From positions 1 through 64,000 of the forward strand of contig JAUIRK010000099.1 in assembly GCA_030549495.1 (NCBI GenBank): a stretch of 64,000 nucleotides of DNA, written 5' to 3'. This DNA is from Nectonema munidae (taxonomy: Eukaryota > Nematomorpha > Nectonematoida > Nectonematidae). Positions within the stretch are counted from its first letter, which is position 1; every line of letters begins with the position of its first letter. A program made the translations under genes and the position numbers. The notes beneath the pieces are model-generated. The model had not been told where the DNA came from. It made no database searches and saw only the letters and a list, made by a program, of their open reading frames with translations. Of the stretch, positions 12,533 to 26,880 are shown one piece after another.

Positions 12533-12784
12533 CTATTTCCCCCCTACTGATTCACTCATCTCCGTGCTTTTCAGATTTTGTTGTCTTAGTGAAATTCTTG
12601 GTATTTTTAGCATTGTGTACCAGACTCTTGATAGGTTCCCATTTGCCGTGCTTCTAGATATTGATCTTTGAAGCAACAAGCCCACATTAAAACCCTTTCG
12701 TGACCAGTGTATAATATATGATACATAAACAATTTTACCTTCGTCTGCTTTTTCAAATAGTTTTGTATATGAATCTTCTGCTTT
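12533..12784 (-). other. Same unrecognised open stretch, unit copy 2
   Basis: Identical in content to the minus-strand open stretch at 3617-3868. Its preservation is explained by recent unit duplication, so it is not independent evidence of function. Confidence 0.28.
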
Positions 12785-13698
12785 TTAATAAATATCGTCT
12801 TGTTTTTCTGGTAATGAAAGGGTTAAAGTGTTTCTTGTTACTCACTCTACTATCGGTATAAATACTTGTTATATGACTCTGTTAAGATTTTATCTTAAAT
12901 TAGTCCCGAAGTTTTTAAGACCTTGAAAATCACATTTAATCTCTCTCAAAGAATGCATTACTAAGTGGTAAAGTAAAATATGTTTAAGCAGTCCCGCCAA
13001 TATACAAAATACAACTTCAGTCTCGGCTTTTAAATATATAGACATTATGAAAGCTTAAGTATCCTGTGTCGAATTGTCCCTTAACTATAAAAAGGACTCT
13101 AGTCCTGTGACTATTGGTCATCTATGTGCTTACCTGAATTTTAACTTTGTTATATAAATAATATTTTTAAAAATCCGTTAGCTAAATATTTAATGCGGAG
13201 AGAAGGTGAAAAATCGGAAGTCTCTAGGTCAAAACAAGAGTAGTGGCATGTATTTAAAAACTCTGGCTAAACTAGTTGTCGTAATTTTAGTATACAAACT
13301 AAAATATCAAATAAGGAAATTTAGCGTACAATTTATTAGAGATAAATAAATTTATTTTATACAATTAAAAAAAATATTGAAAACAATAAGAAAAATTCAG
13401 CCTGGTAGGCTTTTAAAATTAAAGCTTTAAAAAGTTCTTACTGAAAATAAAAGATCAATAAAATCTTTCTTGTAATTTTTGTAGTCTTGACTAGAACCTG
13501 GCTTGTATCATGAAGGTTTCTGAGTCGAATACAAGAATTTCAAACATCATTGCACATATTTAGATATAAGCGGTGCAGGTTGTATCTTTTAGGTAAATAA
13601 ACTCCACACTTTGTAACTTTCTTCTGGTAGTGAGTTGAAGACAGTGTGTATTTAAAGTTGAATTTAGTCTTGCGAACAAATCGTCCAATTTAAGATTG

Positions 13699-13816
13699 CC
13701 AACACCATATCTTTTATATCTTTTGAATATTACACGTCGGATCTTTGTTATGAAGTACCAACACCATATCTTTTATATCTTTTGGATATTAAACGTCGGA
13801 TCTTTGGTATAAAGCG
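13699..13816 (+). repeat. 59-bp direct duplication inside unit copy 2
   Basis: Same duplicated 59-bp sequence as at 4782; copies start at 13699 and 13758. Confidence 0.85.
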
Positions 13817-15756
13817 CCAAAAGTGTTAGTCTTAGATAAAGTCTTGTACGTAGTTAGATTTTGTAAAATATAAAACAGACGAAAATTTTTAGAAAAAATT
13901 TAAATTGAATGAGAATAATAATAAATAAAATTATAAAAATAGAAATTTATTTTTTAAAATATAAAATAATAGTTATATATATACAATGCTTCATTTGATT
14001 TTTAAAAATTTTGAATGGCGTAGTAATCTGTAATTGAGTTGAAATAAGTTATACGCTCGCGGCGTAGTAATATTTAATGGAGTGTTACCCGGTTACAATA
14101 ATAATAATGCGCTACAATAAATAAAGAAACAATACTTAAAACTGTGTATATATATATTGATTATTTATTAAAACAACTTTTTAAATTAAAAAATATATTT
14201 TTGAAATTAAAAAGAAGATTTTTAATTATTAAATTTAATATAATTTGAATTTTTTTGTAATTTGATTTTCGTTTAATGCAATTTTCAGTAATGGCGGATT
14301 TAAATTTTTTTCTCCTATAGCCTGATTTGTTTAACTTATTTTAAGGAAAAAGAATAGGCTCTAATATTGAAATGATTTAAAAGATATGCTGTTTATTTTA
14401 CGCGAAGGATTGGGAATCTTTTTACTTTCGACAAATTTGCAATGCCATGGAGTTTTTATATCACTCTACGAATTTAAATCTTTATATAAAAAGTGTAGAT
14501 CTAGCGAAAACCACTTTTGATATCCCCAGCAAATCAAAGGAAGCAAAAAAGTTATTAAAAACAAAGTTAAATTCAAATGTTCGAGAATTCTATGAATACC
14601 TTAAAGAGTATATTTTTTTATCAAATATTGAATAATTGTGTTTAAAATTTATAAAAAAATTGTTGTACTTTATTAATTATTCGCTACGACTTATTTTTGT
14701 GAATAAATACTTAATTATTAATAAAGAATTTTTAAATCTGTTTTTTCTTTTTCATTCCTTAATATTTTACTTCCTTTAATTTGTTCTTATAGCTAATACT
14801 GGAAGCCCCTCTTATCTGCAATCCTATGATGATTACCATAAGGCAATTCCACACAGGTTTAACCACCATTCAATTTTTTAACACTAAACTATTGATAACA
14901 GTTTTTTATATCTATCAACTATATTAGCAAATCATAGTTGCCAACATCTGGAGGGTAAAAATGGTAGAAATTATACACTGAAAATAAAATATGACAGATT
15001 TATTATAAATTCAACAGTCAATGCATTCAAAATATGATGAAGAATAGATAACTAATTTACCAGGGTAACATTCAATTTTCACAATCCTTTTCCGTCATAA
15101 AAAGGTGCTTGGTATGTGGAGATTTTTGCTTCAGGGAGCAGTTTTGCTGTGGGTACTCACAAGGGTAATTACAAAAATTATTTTTTGATGAAACCACTTG
15201 CAAACGAGGAACTTTTATGTGTAATTTAAAAATACTATTATTATTTTTGCATTTTACAAAAAAACTTCCCTCTGCACGTTGACAAAAATTTTTTTAAAAA
15301 TCTAAGAACTTAGTTATTTTATTTAAGAAGGTAATCATTAAAATTAAAGAAAATTTATTTGCACAAAAGATAATAATAGAGATAAGTAAAGAGATAATAA
15401 AAAAAATTAAAAAATTTTTTTTCCTAACTTTAGGTTTAAAAATCCAAAATTTTTTGACCACCGATGTAATTCCTCCATAAGTTTTACCGCATGTTCATAT
15501 TTTGGTTGGATCTTGGAATATCAATTATTGATTTTTTAACTTTCCAGTGTCTTCTCAATCAATTTATTGCCTTCTTGCACTTTGTCTTGTTGTTAAAGAT
15601 GCTTTCGTTGTAGTGCTGCGTATGAAACCAAGCGTCAGCCCACTCATAAGAGATGAACTAGCATGCTGTTCCGAGGATGCTACGCCAATCGGGCAAAAGG
15701 AAAAATGCTATAAAAACGTATATTGCATGCGAATTCCATCTTGATTGATGTATGTT

Positions 15757-16757
15757 CGGTAGTTTCTTCCAGTATATTTCCTTGTTTTGGAATCCTTTGA
15801 AGACTCTCTAGTCTCCAACTACTTCTTAAAATTTTATGCCCGCTATGTAGATGACATTTTTTGCATTATGAACAAAAACCATATTAACCTGTTCCACTCA
15901 ACCCTCAATAATTTCCATGAATGTTTAAAATTCAGGGTTGAATAAAAAAAACATGACCCTACCTTTTTTAGATTGCGCTGTCACGAACCTATTCACACAT
16001 AACGATACTTAGACTTCTTATCCAAACACCCCTTTGCACAAAAATGATCTGAAACGCCTTTTAACCGCTCATTTTATCTTTCATCTAATTCCGAGACACT
16101 AGAAATGGAAGTGAACAATGTCAAATCTATTTTAGAGTCAAATAACTATCCCAAATATGTAATTAAAAACTCACTACGTTCGTCCCAAAAAGTTTGGAAG
16201 ATAAAGATAAAATTTTGATCGGAAAATATTTTAGAGAGTTTACAATTTTCGTATTCAACCCACAAAAAAACTTTCATAATCCACAACTTCGACACTTTTT
16301 ATTTCAACAAACTTAAACCGCACTATGTACTCACAACGTCACTTTGATTCCCAAGCCTAACAATCCCTTACACCAACTTCAAACACTTTTCGTGAGAATT
16401 ATGATCGTCTCAAAACCAGTAACTGTGTATACAAAATAAACTGCATTGGTTGCACTACTACATACATAGGCAAGACCGACAGACTGCTGCAAATTCGTAT
16501 CAAAGAACAACAATACCTCGTCTCAAGGCATAAACAGAACGCTGAACTGAACCTCCATAACAATATGCTGCTTCAACCCCTAATAACCTATCCCACACAT
16601 TCTTTCGACTTCGAAAATACAAAAATACTATGCACCTCATCCCCAAAATATCTCTTGTTCCTTGTGCGTTTGGATTAATCTTTCCACATTACCTTTATAT
16701 TAGTACTTGATAAAGTACGTCATCATTCCGAAATATATCGTTTTTGATAATAAAAAT
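15757..16757 (+). mobile_element. Penelope-like retroelement PLE-2, degraded, unit copy 2
   Basis: Essentially identical to 6838-7838 (offset 8919): the YVDD-containing RT remnant and GIY-YIG remnant are in the same order, and the element is equally broken. Confidence 0.78.
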
Positions 16758-17799
16758 TCTTTGTTCCTTTTTGAACTATTTCAACTTATTTAACAAACTT
16801 TATATTTGAAAATCTAGTCTTCATTCTTACAAAACTAAAATGAGTTTTGATTGATGTTCTGGCATATCTACGATGTATTTTGTAAAAAATAAGTAAAGCC
16901 AATAAAATCAGTATGAAAATGCTAGTTTATATGCAAAGTTAATTCACAAAAGCATCTAATACATAAATAGCTTATTGGCAGCTACTGTTAATTTTGATCA
17001 CAACTTTTTTTAATTTTACTTTTTTGCTTGATTCTTTTTCTTCAAATTTCATAAAATTTTTGGCTTATATTTTTTAAATTTATTTTACTTATTTTGTTTT
17101 AGGCCATCTAAAATTTTATTTTATATTTGTACATTTTACTTAATTTCAAAAAATTCAAACAAATTAATTAAATTAATTGATTTTTTGACATCTTTAAAAG
17201 AAACCGTTGATGTCATCGTCTTAAAAAATAATTAAATGAGCTAAAAAAAATTAATGTGATGTCTTTTAATATCTTAATTAAACATATCATTCTTGACGTA
17301 TTCCCGCACAATATGAGAAATTTAAAGATAGCTCATAATTATTTGCTATATCACAAATTACAAAAATAAGACTTACAATATGCTAAAAAATTTTAATGGT
17401 ATTTGGCTTTGGCAAAAAAAGCTTCCAATACAAAAAGATCTCTTTTTTTATATCAAATTTAAGGAAGAATTAAAAATCTTATCAAGAACTGTTTTAAAAT
17501 GTCAAGGGATTGATAAAAACATGGTAAGGTGGAATAAAAAAGACTGTTTGAAAATGTATGGAAAGCATGTATGATTCACAACAGGGGCAAACCGCGATTG
17601 GTTAACTTGTTTTTAAAATAATTGTTTTTTAAAATAACCACTTTTAACCTTTTGCAATGATTTGCCTTTTATAATAACTTTTAAGGAAAAAAAACCTACC
17701 AGAAAAAGTTATAGAGCTTCAACAAAAACAAAAAATTTTTACAGCATAACTTAAGTTTTTTGAAAACTAATTTGACGTATCCACTATAGCATACCCTAT

Positions 17800-17958
17800 G
17801 GGTGGCATGGCAGGTTGGTTGAGAAGATGGACTCGGCACGAAAGCCTCTGGGTTCGATTTCTCATCGATACCAATTTGTTCATAGTTTGACATAAGCGGT
17901 ACATCAGTGCCTTGTCAATGAAAACACACTCACGGTACCTTTACCTTACCTTTTACTA
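17800..17958 (+). mobile_element. tRNA-derived SINE-like element, copy 3
   Basis: Near-identical to the element at 8881-9038, carried along in unit copy 3; the same A-box-like and B-box-like signals are present. Confidence 0.55.
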
Positions 17959-19130
17959 AAGATTGAAAAATTTGCTACATAATTAACATAAGAGAGAAAG
18001 GAGACAAAATAAACTAATAAAGCAATTTTCACTATTTAAAATGAAACTGTCTGTTCTCAGAATAATTTCAAAATAATAGGAGGCATAAAAAATGAGATAG
18101 TTTATCGGCAATTTATTTGATATTTTCAAGTTTTTATAAGCAGCAAATGCCAACGTATCAAGTACATTTTTAACAACTGATTTTGTTTCGATAATATATT
18201 TTTATTATAATAATCAACAAATTTTCTTAACAAAAATTATTTAATTAATTATGTACAGTGTAACTTACTAAATTTAACAATTGAACGTTATAAAAAATAT
18301 CTCTGCTCAAATATTAAACAAATAGAATATTTTTGCTTTTAAACTGAATAGCTAGTCAAAATATTAATTCCCAAATAGCTATTGAAAAAAAATTTCTTGA
18401 CTTGAAAAAATTAAAGTTTTCAAATGTTACAAAATGTAACAAACGTACTGATAAAGATTAATAGTCATCTTTGTTAAAAAAAATTTTTAACGCGAGTCTG
18501 ACAATATTCATTGATATAAAATTTTAACGATTTTTTTTCTCATTTAAAAACATAAACAAATTTTCATTTTTGCAAAATGTTTGGTGTATTGATGGAACTA
18601 AATTTTTTCAAAATCACTATAAATTTAAATTCACTATATCACATAAGTTTACTATGCATGGGATAATTGATCAAGAATTAGTGTGGCCTTGATAGAAGCG
18701 ATGGCCTACGTTACGGTCGAGAAGAAATTTCATAATTTTTACTTCACATTTATGTACCGTAAAATCGTATCAGAAAATAAAACTCGATATTTATAAAACG
18801 TATCAAAATTAAAAAAAAAAGTTTGAAGCAAAAAACGTAATGGAACATGAGGAAAAAGATTCTTTCGAGGTTATTTACCTTGAAAATAAACGTTTTAAAT
18901 ATTCTTTAGTTCAATAAATGCATATTTATATAAGTTTTTTATTTTCAATATTTTTAAATTACTCGTTTAGAGCACTTTATTTGATTTAACATAGTTTGTT
19001 AAGCAAAATTCAAAAAACATCAAATTTGATATTTAATGAAATAAAAATTTCATATAAAATGGAGAAATTTGGAGAAGTTTATTAAAAATTCAATTATTAC
19101 ATCGTAATAAAAAGAGCGCTTTCAACTATT

Positions 19131-20455
19131 TTGTCTTTTAGCCTCAGAAAAAGTTCATTCAACACTCACTTGAGTGATACAAGAAATGATAAAACTATTT
19201 ATATATTTGGAAACCTGATATTCTTAAAGAGTTTTAATGAAGAACACCTTGATATATCACCTTTTGATACCGACAACACCGATCTTTTAAAGGAATCCCG
19301 CACTCACGTCCTACACAATGACCTCATATTCCATGAACAAACCCTTTACAAACAAATTAAAGGCTTGCCCATGGGATGTAAACTTTCATCTATTTTATCC
19401 AATATTTACTTACACTCCTTAGAAATAAAACTCTCCTAGCACCCTAATTTCCCCCATGAAACCTGGCACAGATATGTCGACGAAATTTTCTTTCTATGGA
19501 ACACCTCTAATAACCTTAACGAATTTTTCGAATTCGCCAACCACCATGATCCACATATCAAGTTCACCAAGGAAACCAACGAAACAGAACTTAATTACTT
19601 AGACATCCAGATCCAAATAGTAAACAACACATTTAATTCATCACATAAAAATCCATTTTTCTTAATTACAACTATGCCCACTCTATGCACATCAAAAATA
19701 CCACCTACCTCGGCCATATCCCAAGAATATAGAAAATCAACAATACCAAAGTCTTACTGGGCAGTGATATTGAAAACCTTAATTCAATTTTTCTTCAAAA
19801 CGGATACTCCCCCCCCCCCCCCCCCATACCCTGAATAAATGGCACTCCGAATTCTCAGCCTTCCGTACCCTATATGTTCCATAAAATATCTATTCCTCGA
19901 TGAACTATATTTTTCTTCTACTCGTACTCCTCTAATACTACCTCCTATCCAAAACGCCCTATGCAAAAAATAGAAATGATCATCAAGAAACATAATCACC
20001 CTATTACAAATATCCAAAAAAGCCGTTAAATCAAAACCTATTTGTCCAATAAACCTAAACCATATCCACTACCCATCAAATTGCAACAACAAATGCAACC
20101 ACATCAACATCATTTATAAGATAAAATGCTTCCTGTGTAATAGTATCTATATTGGAGAAACCAAAAGACTTCCCTATCCCGCTTTAAGGAACACCTCAGG
20201 GATGCCAAACTTAAAAGTGCTGAGAAGGAAATAAGCTACCATACCTTATAATCCATAAGGATACACCAAGTGGACAAGCTTCACTCTCCATGGAAGTAAT
20301 TTAATTACGCCTCAAGCTACCTCCAACAACAACACAAAGAAGAATACTGAATCACGACACTAAAGCCCTATATCAACGCGCATCACACACAGCCAATAAC
20401 CCACAATTAACACCTCTAACACAACCGAAACCCACCTCTTTTATTTTTAATAAAG
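19131..20455 (+). mobile_element. Penelope-like retroelement PLE-1, degraded, unit copy 3
   Basis: Same element and same organisation as at 10211: open RT segment at 19131-19439, YVDE in place of YVDD (as in copies 1 and 4), a 17-base poly-C tract at 19809-19825, GIY-YIG remnant, AATAAA near 20449. Confidence 0.82.
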
Positions 20456-21455
20456 ACGTGTATAATTTTTGTTACGCCTATCTTATGATATTCTATATGG
20501 ATTATGTATATTACATGATTGTACAATAAATTGATCTAAGTGGAACAAGAAAAAATATATCAAAGCTTCGATAAAAAAACGAGATCGAAGTCGTACCAAA
20601 CTTGGATATTTATAGGAAATAAGATTTTTTTCGTACGTAACTGGGAACCATAAATTTTACAAAAAAAAACTATCGAGCGGTAATAAAATTTCGAAACGTA
20701 ACGTACCGTAAACCACCACTTTTTGAGTGAATAGATACGCTAAGTGTCCTTTGAAGAAGAATTATCTGCAAAATATATTACATTTTTGTCTTGAATTTTG
20801 TTTAACAGTCACTTTATCAATATCAAGTTTAGAAAAGCTCTTCTTTCATTTGCAGCTTCAATTATTCATTTGATAAAAAAGACGTATACAAATAAATTAT
20901 AACAAACAGATAGGCCAAAAAATAAGTTAAAAATGAGAAAGATGTAGCCCTAAAAAGGGCTTCGGTATTTTAAGTTATGGCTGAAAAAAATCAATCTAAA
21001 AAGTATTACCTTTGCATGGAAATGCTTTAACATTTCCTATATTATCACACGTTAATTTGCCCCATGTATATGAATATACACCCAATTATATTTGTGTAAT
21101 ATTTTATTTTCCTGAAATTTCTGAGAAACATGGAGATTATAGGAAAAATTCCAAGTTCAATAAATTTATACTTTTAAAGCTTATCAAAACATGTTGATTA
21201 CGAAAATGTAAAACGATGTCAATTTCTAAATGATAAAATACTTTAATAACCACTTTTAATATTTTTAAAAAAGTTAAATTTAAAAGCGAAAAAAAATCGA
21301 TTCGAACAATTTAAAATTAATTGCATATTTGTAATAATCGCATTTGAAATTCACGCTTTAGGTGTTTTGGGATTAAAAGACACCCACTCATTAAGTAGTA
21401 AAGAGAAAAAGTAACATTAATATAATTTCATTTAAAAAAAGAACTAAAAATTCAA

Positions 21456-21707
21456 CTATTTCCCCCCTACTGATTCACTCATCTCCGTGCTTTTCAGATT
21501 TTGTTGTCTTAGTGAAATTCTTGGTATTTTTAGCATTGTGTACCAGACTCTTGATAGGTTCCCATTTGCCGTGCTTCTAGATATTGATCTTTGAAGCAAC
21601 AAGCCCACATTAAAACCCTTTCGTGACCAGTGTATAATATATGATACATAAACAATTTTACCTTCGTCTGCTTTTTCAAATAGTTTTGTATATGAATCTT
21701 CTGCTTT
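21456..21707 (-). other. Same unrecognised open stretch, unit copy 3
   Basis: Identical in content to the minus-strand open stretch at 3617-3868. Confidence 0.28.
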
Positions 21708-22620
21708 TTAATAAATATCGTCTTGTTTTTCTGGTAATGAAAGGGTTAAAGTGTTTCTTGTTACTCACTCTACTATCGGTATAAATACTTGTTATATGAC
21801 TCTGTTAAGATTTTATCTTAAATTAGTCCCGAAGTTTTTAAGACCTTGAAAATCACATTTAATCTCTCTCAAAGAATGCATTACTAAGTGGTAAAGTAAA
21901 ATATGTTTAAGCAGTCCCGCCAATATACAAAATACAACTTCAGTCTCGGCTTTTAAATATATAGACATTATGAAAGCTTAAGTATCCTGTGTCGAATTGT
22001 CCCTTAACTATAAAAAGGACTCTAGTCCTGTGACTATTGGTCATCTATGTGCTTACCTGAATTTTAACTTTGTTATATAAATAATATTTTTAAAAATCCG
22101 TTAGCTAAATATTTAATGCGGAGAGAAGGTGAAAAATCGGAAGTCTCTAGGTCAAAACAAGAGTAGTGGCATGTATTTAAAAACTCTGGCTAAACTAGTT
22201 GTCATAATTTTAGTATACAAACTAAAATATCAAATAAGGAAATTTAGCGTACAATTTATTAGAGATAAATAAATTTATTTTATACAATTAAAAAAATATT
22301 GAAAACAATAAGAAAAATTCAGCCTGGTAGGCTTTTAAAATTAAAGCTTTAAAAAGTTCTTACTGAAAATAAAAGATCAATAAAATCTTTCTTGTAATTT
22401 TTGTAGTCTTGACTAGAACCTGGCTTGTATCATGAAGGTTTCTGAGTCGAATACAAGAATTTCAAACATCATTGCACATATTTAGATATAAGCGGTGCAG
22501 GTTGTATCTTTTAGGTAAATAAACTCCACACTTTGTAACTTTCTTCTGGTAGTGAGTTGAAGACAGTGTGTATTTAAAGTTGAATTTAGTCTTGCGAACA
22601 AATCGTCCAATTTAAGATTG

Positions 22621-22738
22621 CCAACACCATATCTTTTATATCTTTTGAATATTACACGTCGGATCTTTGTTATGAAGTACCAACACCATATCTTTTATAT
22701 CTTTTGGATATTAAACGTCGGATCTTTGGTATAAAGCG
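22621..22738 (+). repeat. 59-bp direct duplication inside unit copy 3
   Basis: Same duplicated 59-bp sequence as at 4782; copies start at 22621 and 22680. Confidence 0.85.
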
Positions 22739-24678
22739 CCAAAAGTGTTAGTCTTAGATAAAGTCTTGTACGTAGTTAGATTTTGTAAAATATAAAACAG
22801 ACGAAAATTTTTAGAAAAAATTTAAATTGAATGAGAATAATAATAAATAAAATTATAAAAATAGAAATTTATTTTTTAAAATATAAAATAATAGTTATAT
22901 ATATACAATGCTTCATTTGATTTTTAAAAATTTTGAATGGCGTAGTAATCTGTAATTGAGTTGAAATAAGTTATACGCTCGCGGCGTAGTAATATTTAAT
23001 AGAGTGTTACCCGGTTACAATAATAATAATGCGCTACAATAAATAAAGAAACAATACTTAAAACTGTGTATATATATATTGATTATTTATTAAAACAACT
23101 TTTTAAATTAAAAAATATATTTTTGAAATTAAAAAGAAGATTTTTAATTATTAAATTTAATATAATTTGAATTTTTTTGTAATTTGATTTTCGTTTAATG
23201 CAATTTTCAGTAATGGCGGATTTAAATTTTTTTCTCCTATAGCCAGATTTGTTTAACTTATTTTAAGGAAAAAGAATAGGCTCTAATATTGAAATGATTT
23301 AAAAGATATGCTGTTTATTTTACGCGAAGGATATGGGAATCTTTTTACTTTCGACAAATTTGCAATGCCATGGAGTTTTTATATCACTCTACGAATTTAA
23401 ATCTTTATATAAAAAGTGTAGATCTAGCGAAAACCACTTTTGATATCCCCAGCAAATCAAAGGAAGCAAAAAAGTTATTAAAAACAAAGTTAAATTCAAA
23501 TGTTCGAGAATTCTATGAATACCTTAAAGAGTATATTTTTTTATCAAATATTGAATAATTGTGTTTAAAATTTATAAAAAAATTGTTGTACTTTATTAAT
23601 TATTCGCTACGACTTATTTTTGTGAATAAATACTTAATTATTAATAAAGAATTTTTAAATCTGTTTTTTCTTTTTCATTCCTTAATATTTTACTTCCTTT
23701 AATTTGTTCTTATAGCTAATACTGGAAGCCCCTCTTATCTGCAATCCTATGATGATTACCATAAGGCAATTCCACACAGGTTTAACCACCATTCAATTTT
23801 TTAACACTAAACTATTGATAACAGTTTTTTATATCTATCAACTATATTAGCAAATCATAGTTGCCAACATCTGGAGGGTAAAAATGGTAGAAATTATACA
23901 CTGAAAATAAAATATGATAGATTTATTATAAATTCAACAGTCAATGCATTCAAAATATGATGAAGAATAGATAACTAATTTACCAGGGTAACATTCAATT
24001 TTCACAATCCTTTTCCGTCATAAAAAGGTGCTTGGTATGTGGAGATTTTTGCTTCAGGGAGCAGTTTTGCTGTGGGTACTGACAAGGGTAATTACAAAAA
24101 TTATTTTTTGATGAAACCACTTGCAAACGAGGAACTTTTATGTGTAATTTAAAAATACTATTATTATTTTTGCATTTTACAAAAAAAACTTCCCTCTGCA
24201 CGTTGACAAAAATTTTTTAAAAATCTCAGAACTTAGTTATTTTATTTAAAAAGGTAATAATTAAAATTAAAGAAAATTTATTTGCACAAAAGATAATAAT
24301 AGAGATAAGTAAAGGGATAATAAAAAAAATTAAAAAATTTTTTTTCCTAACTTTAGGTTTAAAAATCCAAAATTTTTTGAGCACCTATGTAATTCCTCCA
24401 TAAGTTTTACCGCACATTCATATTTTGGTTGGATCTTGGAATATCAATTATTGATTTTTCAACTTTCCAGTGTCTCCTCAATCAATTTATTGCTTTCTTG
24501 CACTTTGTCTTGTTGTTAAAAATGCTTTTGTTTAGTGCTGCGTATGAAACCAAGCGTCAGCCCACTCATAAGAGATGAACTAGCATGCTGTTCCGAGGAT
24601 GCTACGCCAATCGGGCAAAAGGAAAAATGCTATAAAAACGTATATTGCACGCGAATTCCATCTTGATTGATGTATGTT

Positions 24679-25680
24679 CGGTAGTTTCTTCCAGTATATT
24701 TCCTAGTTTTGGAATCCTTTGAAGACTCTCTAGTCTCCAACTACTTCTTAAAATTTTATGCCCGCTATGTAGATGACATTTTTTGCATTATGAACAAAAA
24801 CCATATTAACCTGTTCCACTCAACCCTCAATAATTTCCATGAATGTTTAAAATTCAGGGTTGAATAAAAAAAACATGACCCTACCCTTTTTAGATTGCGC
24901 TGTCACGAACCTATTCACACATAACGATACTTAGACTTCTTATCCAAACACCCCTTTGCACAAAAATGATCTGAAACGCCTTTTAACCGCTCATTTTATC
25001 TTTCATCTAATTCCGAGACACTAGAAATGGAAGTGAACAATGTCAAATCTATTTTAGAGTCAAATAACTATCCCAAATATGTAATTAAAAACTCACTACG
25101 TTCGTCCCAAAAAGTTTGGAAGATAAAGATAAAATTTTGATCGGAAAATATTTTAGAGAGTTTACAATTTTCGTATTCAACCCACAAAAAAACTTTCATA
25201 ATCCACAACTTCGACACTTTTTATTTCAACAAACTTAAACCGCACTATGTACTCACAACGTCACTTTGATTCCCAAGCCTAACAATCCCTTACACCAACT
25301 TCAAACACTTTTCGTGAGAATTATGATCGTCTGAAAACCAGTAACTGTGTATACAAAATAAACTGCATTGGTTGCACTACTACATACATAGGCAAGACCG
25401 ACAGACTGCTGCAAATTCGTATCAAAGAACAACAATACCTCGTCTCAAGGCATAAACAGAACGCTGAACTGAACCTCCATAACAATATGCTGCTTCAACC
25501 CCTAATAACCTATCCCACACATTCTTTCGACTTCGAAAATACAAAAATACTATGCACCTCATCCCCAAAATATCTCTTGTTCCTTGTGCGTTTGGATTAA
25601 TCTTTCCACATTACCTTTATATTAGTACTTGATAAAGTACGTCATCATTCCGAAATATATCGTTTTTGATAATAAAAATT
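24679..25680 (+). mobile_element. Penelope-like retroelement PLE-2, degraded, unit copy 3
   Basis: Essentially identical to the copies at 6838 and 15757. There is no fourth copy, because unit copy 4 breaks off before reaching this point, and the inverted unit at the right edge begins upstream of it. Confidence 0.78.
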
Positions 25681-26722
25681 CTTTGTTCCTTTTTGAACTA
25701 TTTCAACTTATTTAACAAACTTTATATTTGAAAATCTAGTCTTCATTCTTACAAAACTAAAATGAGTTTTGATTGATGTTCTGGCATATCTACGATGTAT
25801 TTTGTAAAAAATAAGTAAAGCCAATAAAATCAGTATGAAAATGCTAGTTTATATGCAAAGTTAATTCACAAAAGCATCTAATACATAAATAGCTTATTGG
25901 CAGCTACTGTTAATTTTGATCACAACTTTTTTTAATTTTACTTTTTTGCTTGATTCTTTTTCTTCAAATTTCATAAAATTTTTGGCTTATATTTTTTAAA
26001 TTTATTTTACTTATTTTGTTTTAGGCCATCTAAAATTTTATTTTATATTTGTACATTTTACTTAATTTCAAAAAATTCAAACAAATTAATTAAATTAATT
26101 GATTTTTTGACATCTTTAAAAGAAACCGTTGATGTCATCGTCTTAAAAAATAATTAAATGAGCTAAAAAAAATTAATGTGATGTCTTTTAATATCTTAAT
26201 TAAACATATCATTCTTGACGTATTCCCGCACAATATGAGAAATTTAAAGATAGCTCATAATTATTTGCTATATCACAAATTACAAAAATAAGACTTACAA
26301 TATGCTAAAAAATTTTAATGGTATTTGGCTTTGGCAAAAAAAGCTTCCAATACAAAAAGATATCTTTTTTTATATCAAATTTAAGGAAGAATTAAAAATC
26401 TTATCAAGAACTGTTTTAAAATGTCAAGGGATTGATAAAAACATGGTAAGGTGGAATAAAAAAGACAGTTTGAAAATGTATGGAAAGCATGTATGATTCA
26501 CAACAGGGGCAAACCGCGATTGGTTAACTTGTTTTTAAAATAATTGTTTTTTAAAATAACCACTTTTAACCTTTTGCAATGATTTGCCTTTTATAATAAC
26601 TTTTAAGGAAAAAAAAACCTACCAGAAAAAGTTATAGAGCTTCAACAAAAACAAAAAATTTTTACAGCATAACTTAAGTTTTTTGAAAACTAATTTGACG
26701 TATCCACTATAGCATACCCTAT

Positions 26723-26880
26723 GGGTGGCATGGCAGGTTGGTTGAGAAGATGGACTCGGCACGGAAGCCTCTGGGTTCGATTTCTCATCGATACCAATTT
26801 GTTCATAGTTTGACATAAGCGGTACATCAGTGCCTTGTCAATGAAAACACACTCACGGTACCTTTACCTTACCTTTTACT
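26723..26880 (+). mobile_element. tRNA-derived SINE-like element, copy 4
   Basis: Near-identical to the element at 8881-9038, with a substitution in the anticodon-arm region (CACGGAAGCC here, CACGAAAGCC in the others). Confidence 0.55.

Larger units (their letters stand above)
8909..17827 (+). repeat. 8.9-kb tandem unit, copy 2
   Basis: Full 8919-bp copy in direct orientation with the same order of parts as copy 1. Differences seen are scattered substitutions and small indels, including a 16-base poly-C tract at 10887-10902. By eye the identity to neighbours is very high (probably about 98-99 percent), which means recent amplification or ongoing homogenisation. Confidence 0.97.
17828..26750 (+). 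repeat. 8.9-kb tandem unit, copy 3
   Basis: Full 8923-bp copy. It shares private variants with copy 4 in PLE-1 (for example the bases around 19672-19700 match 28594-28620 rather than copy 2), so copies 3 and 4 look like the closest pair. Confidence 0.97.
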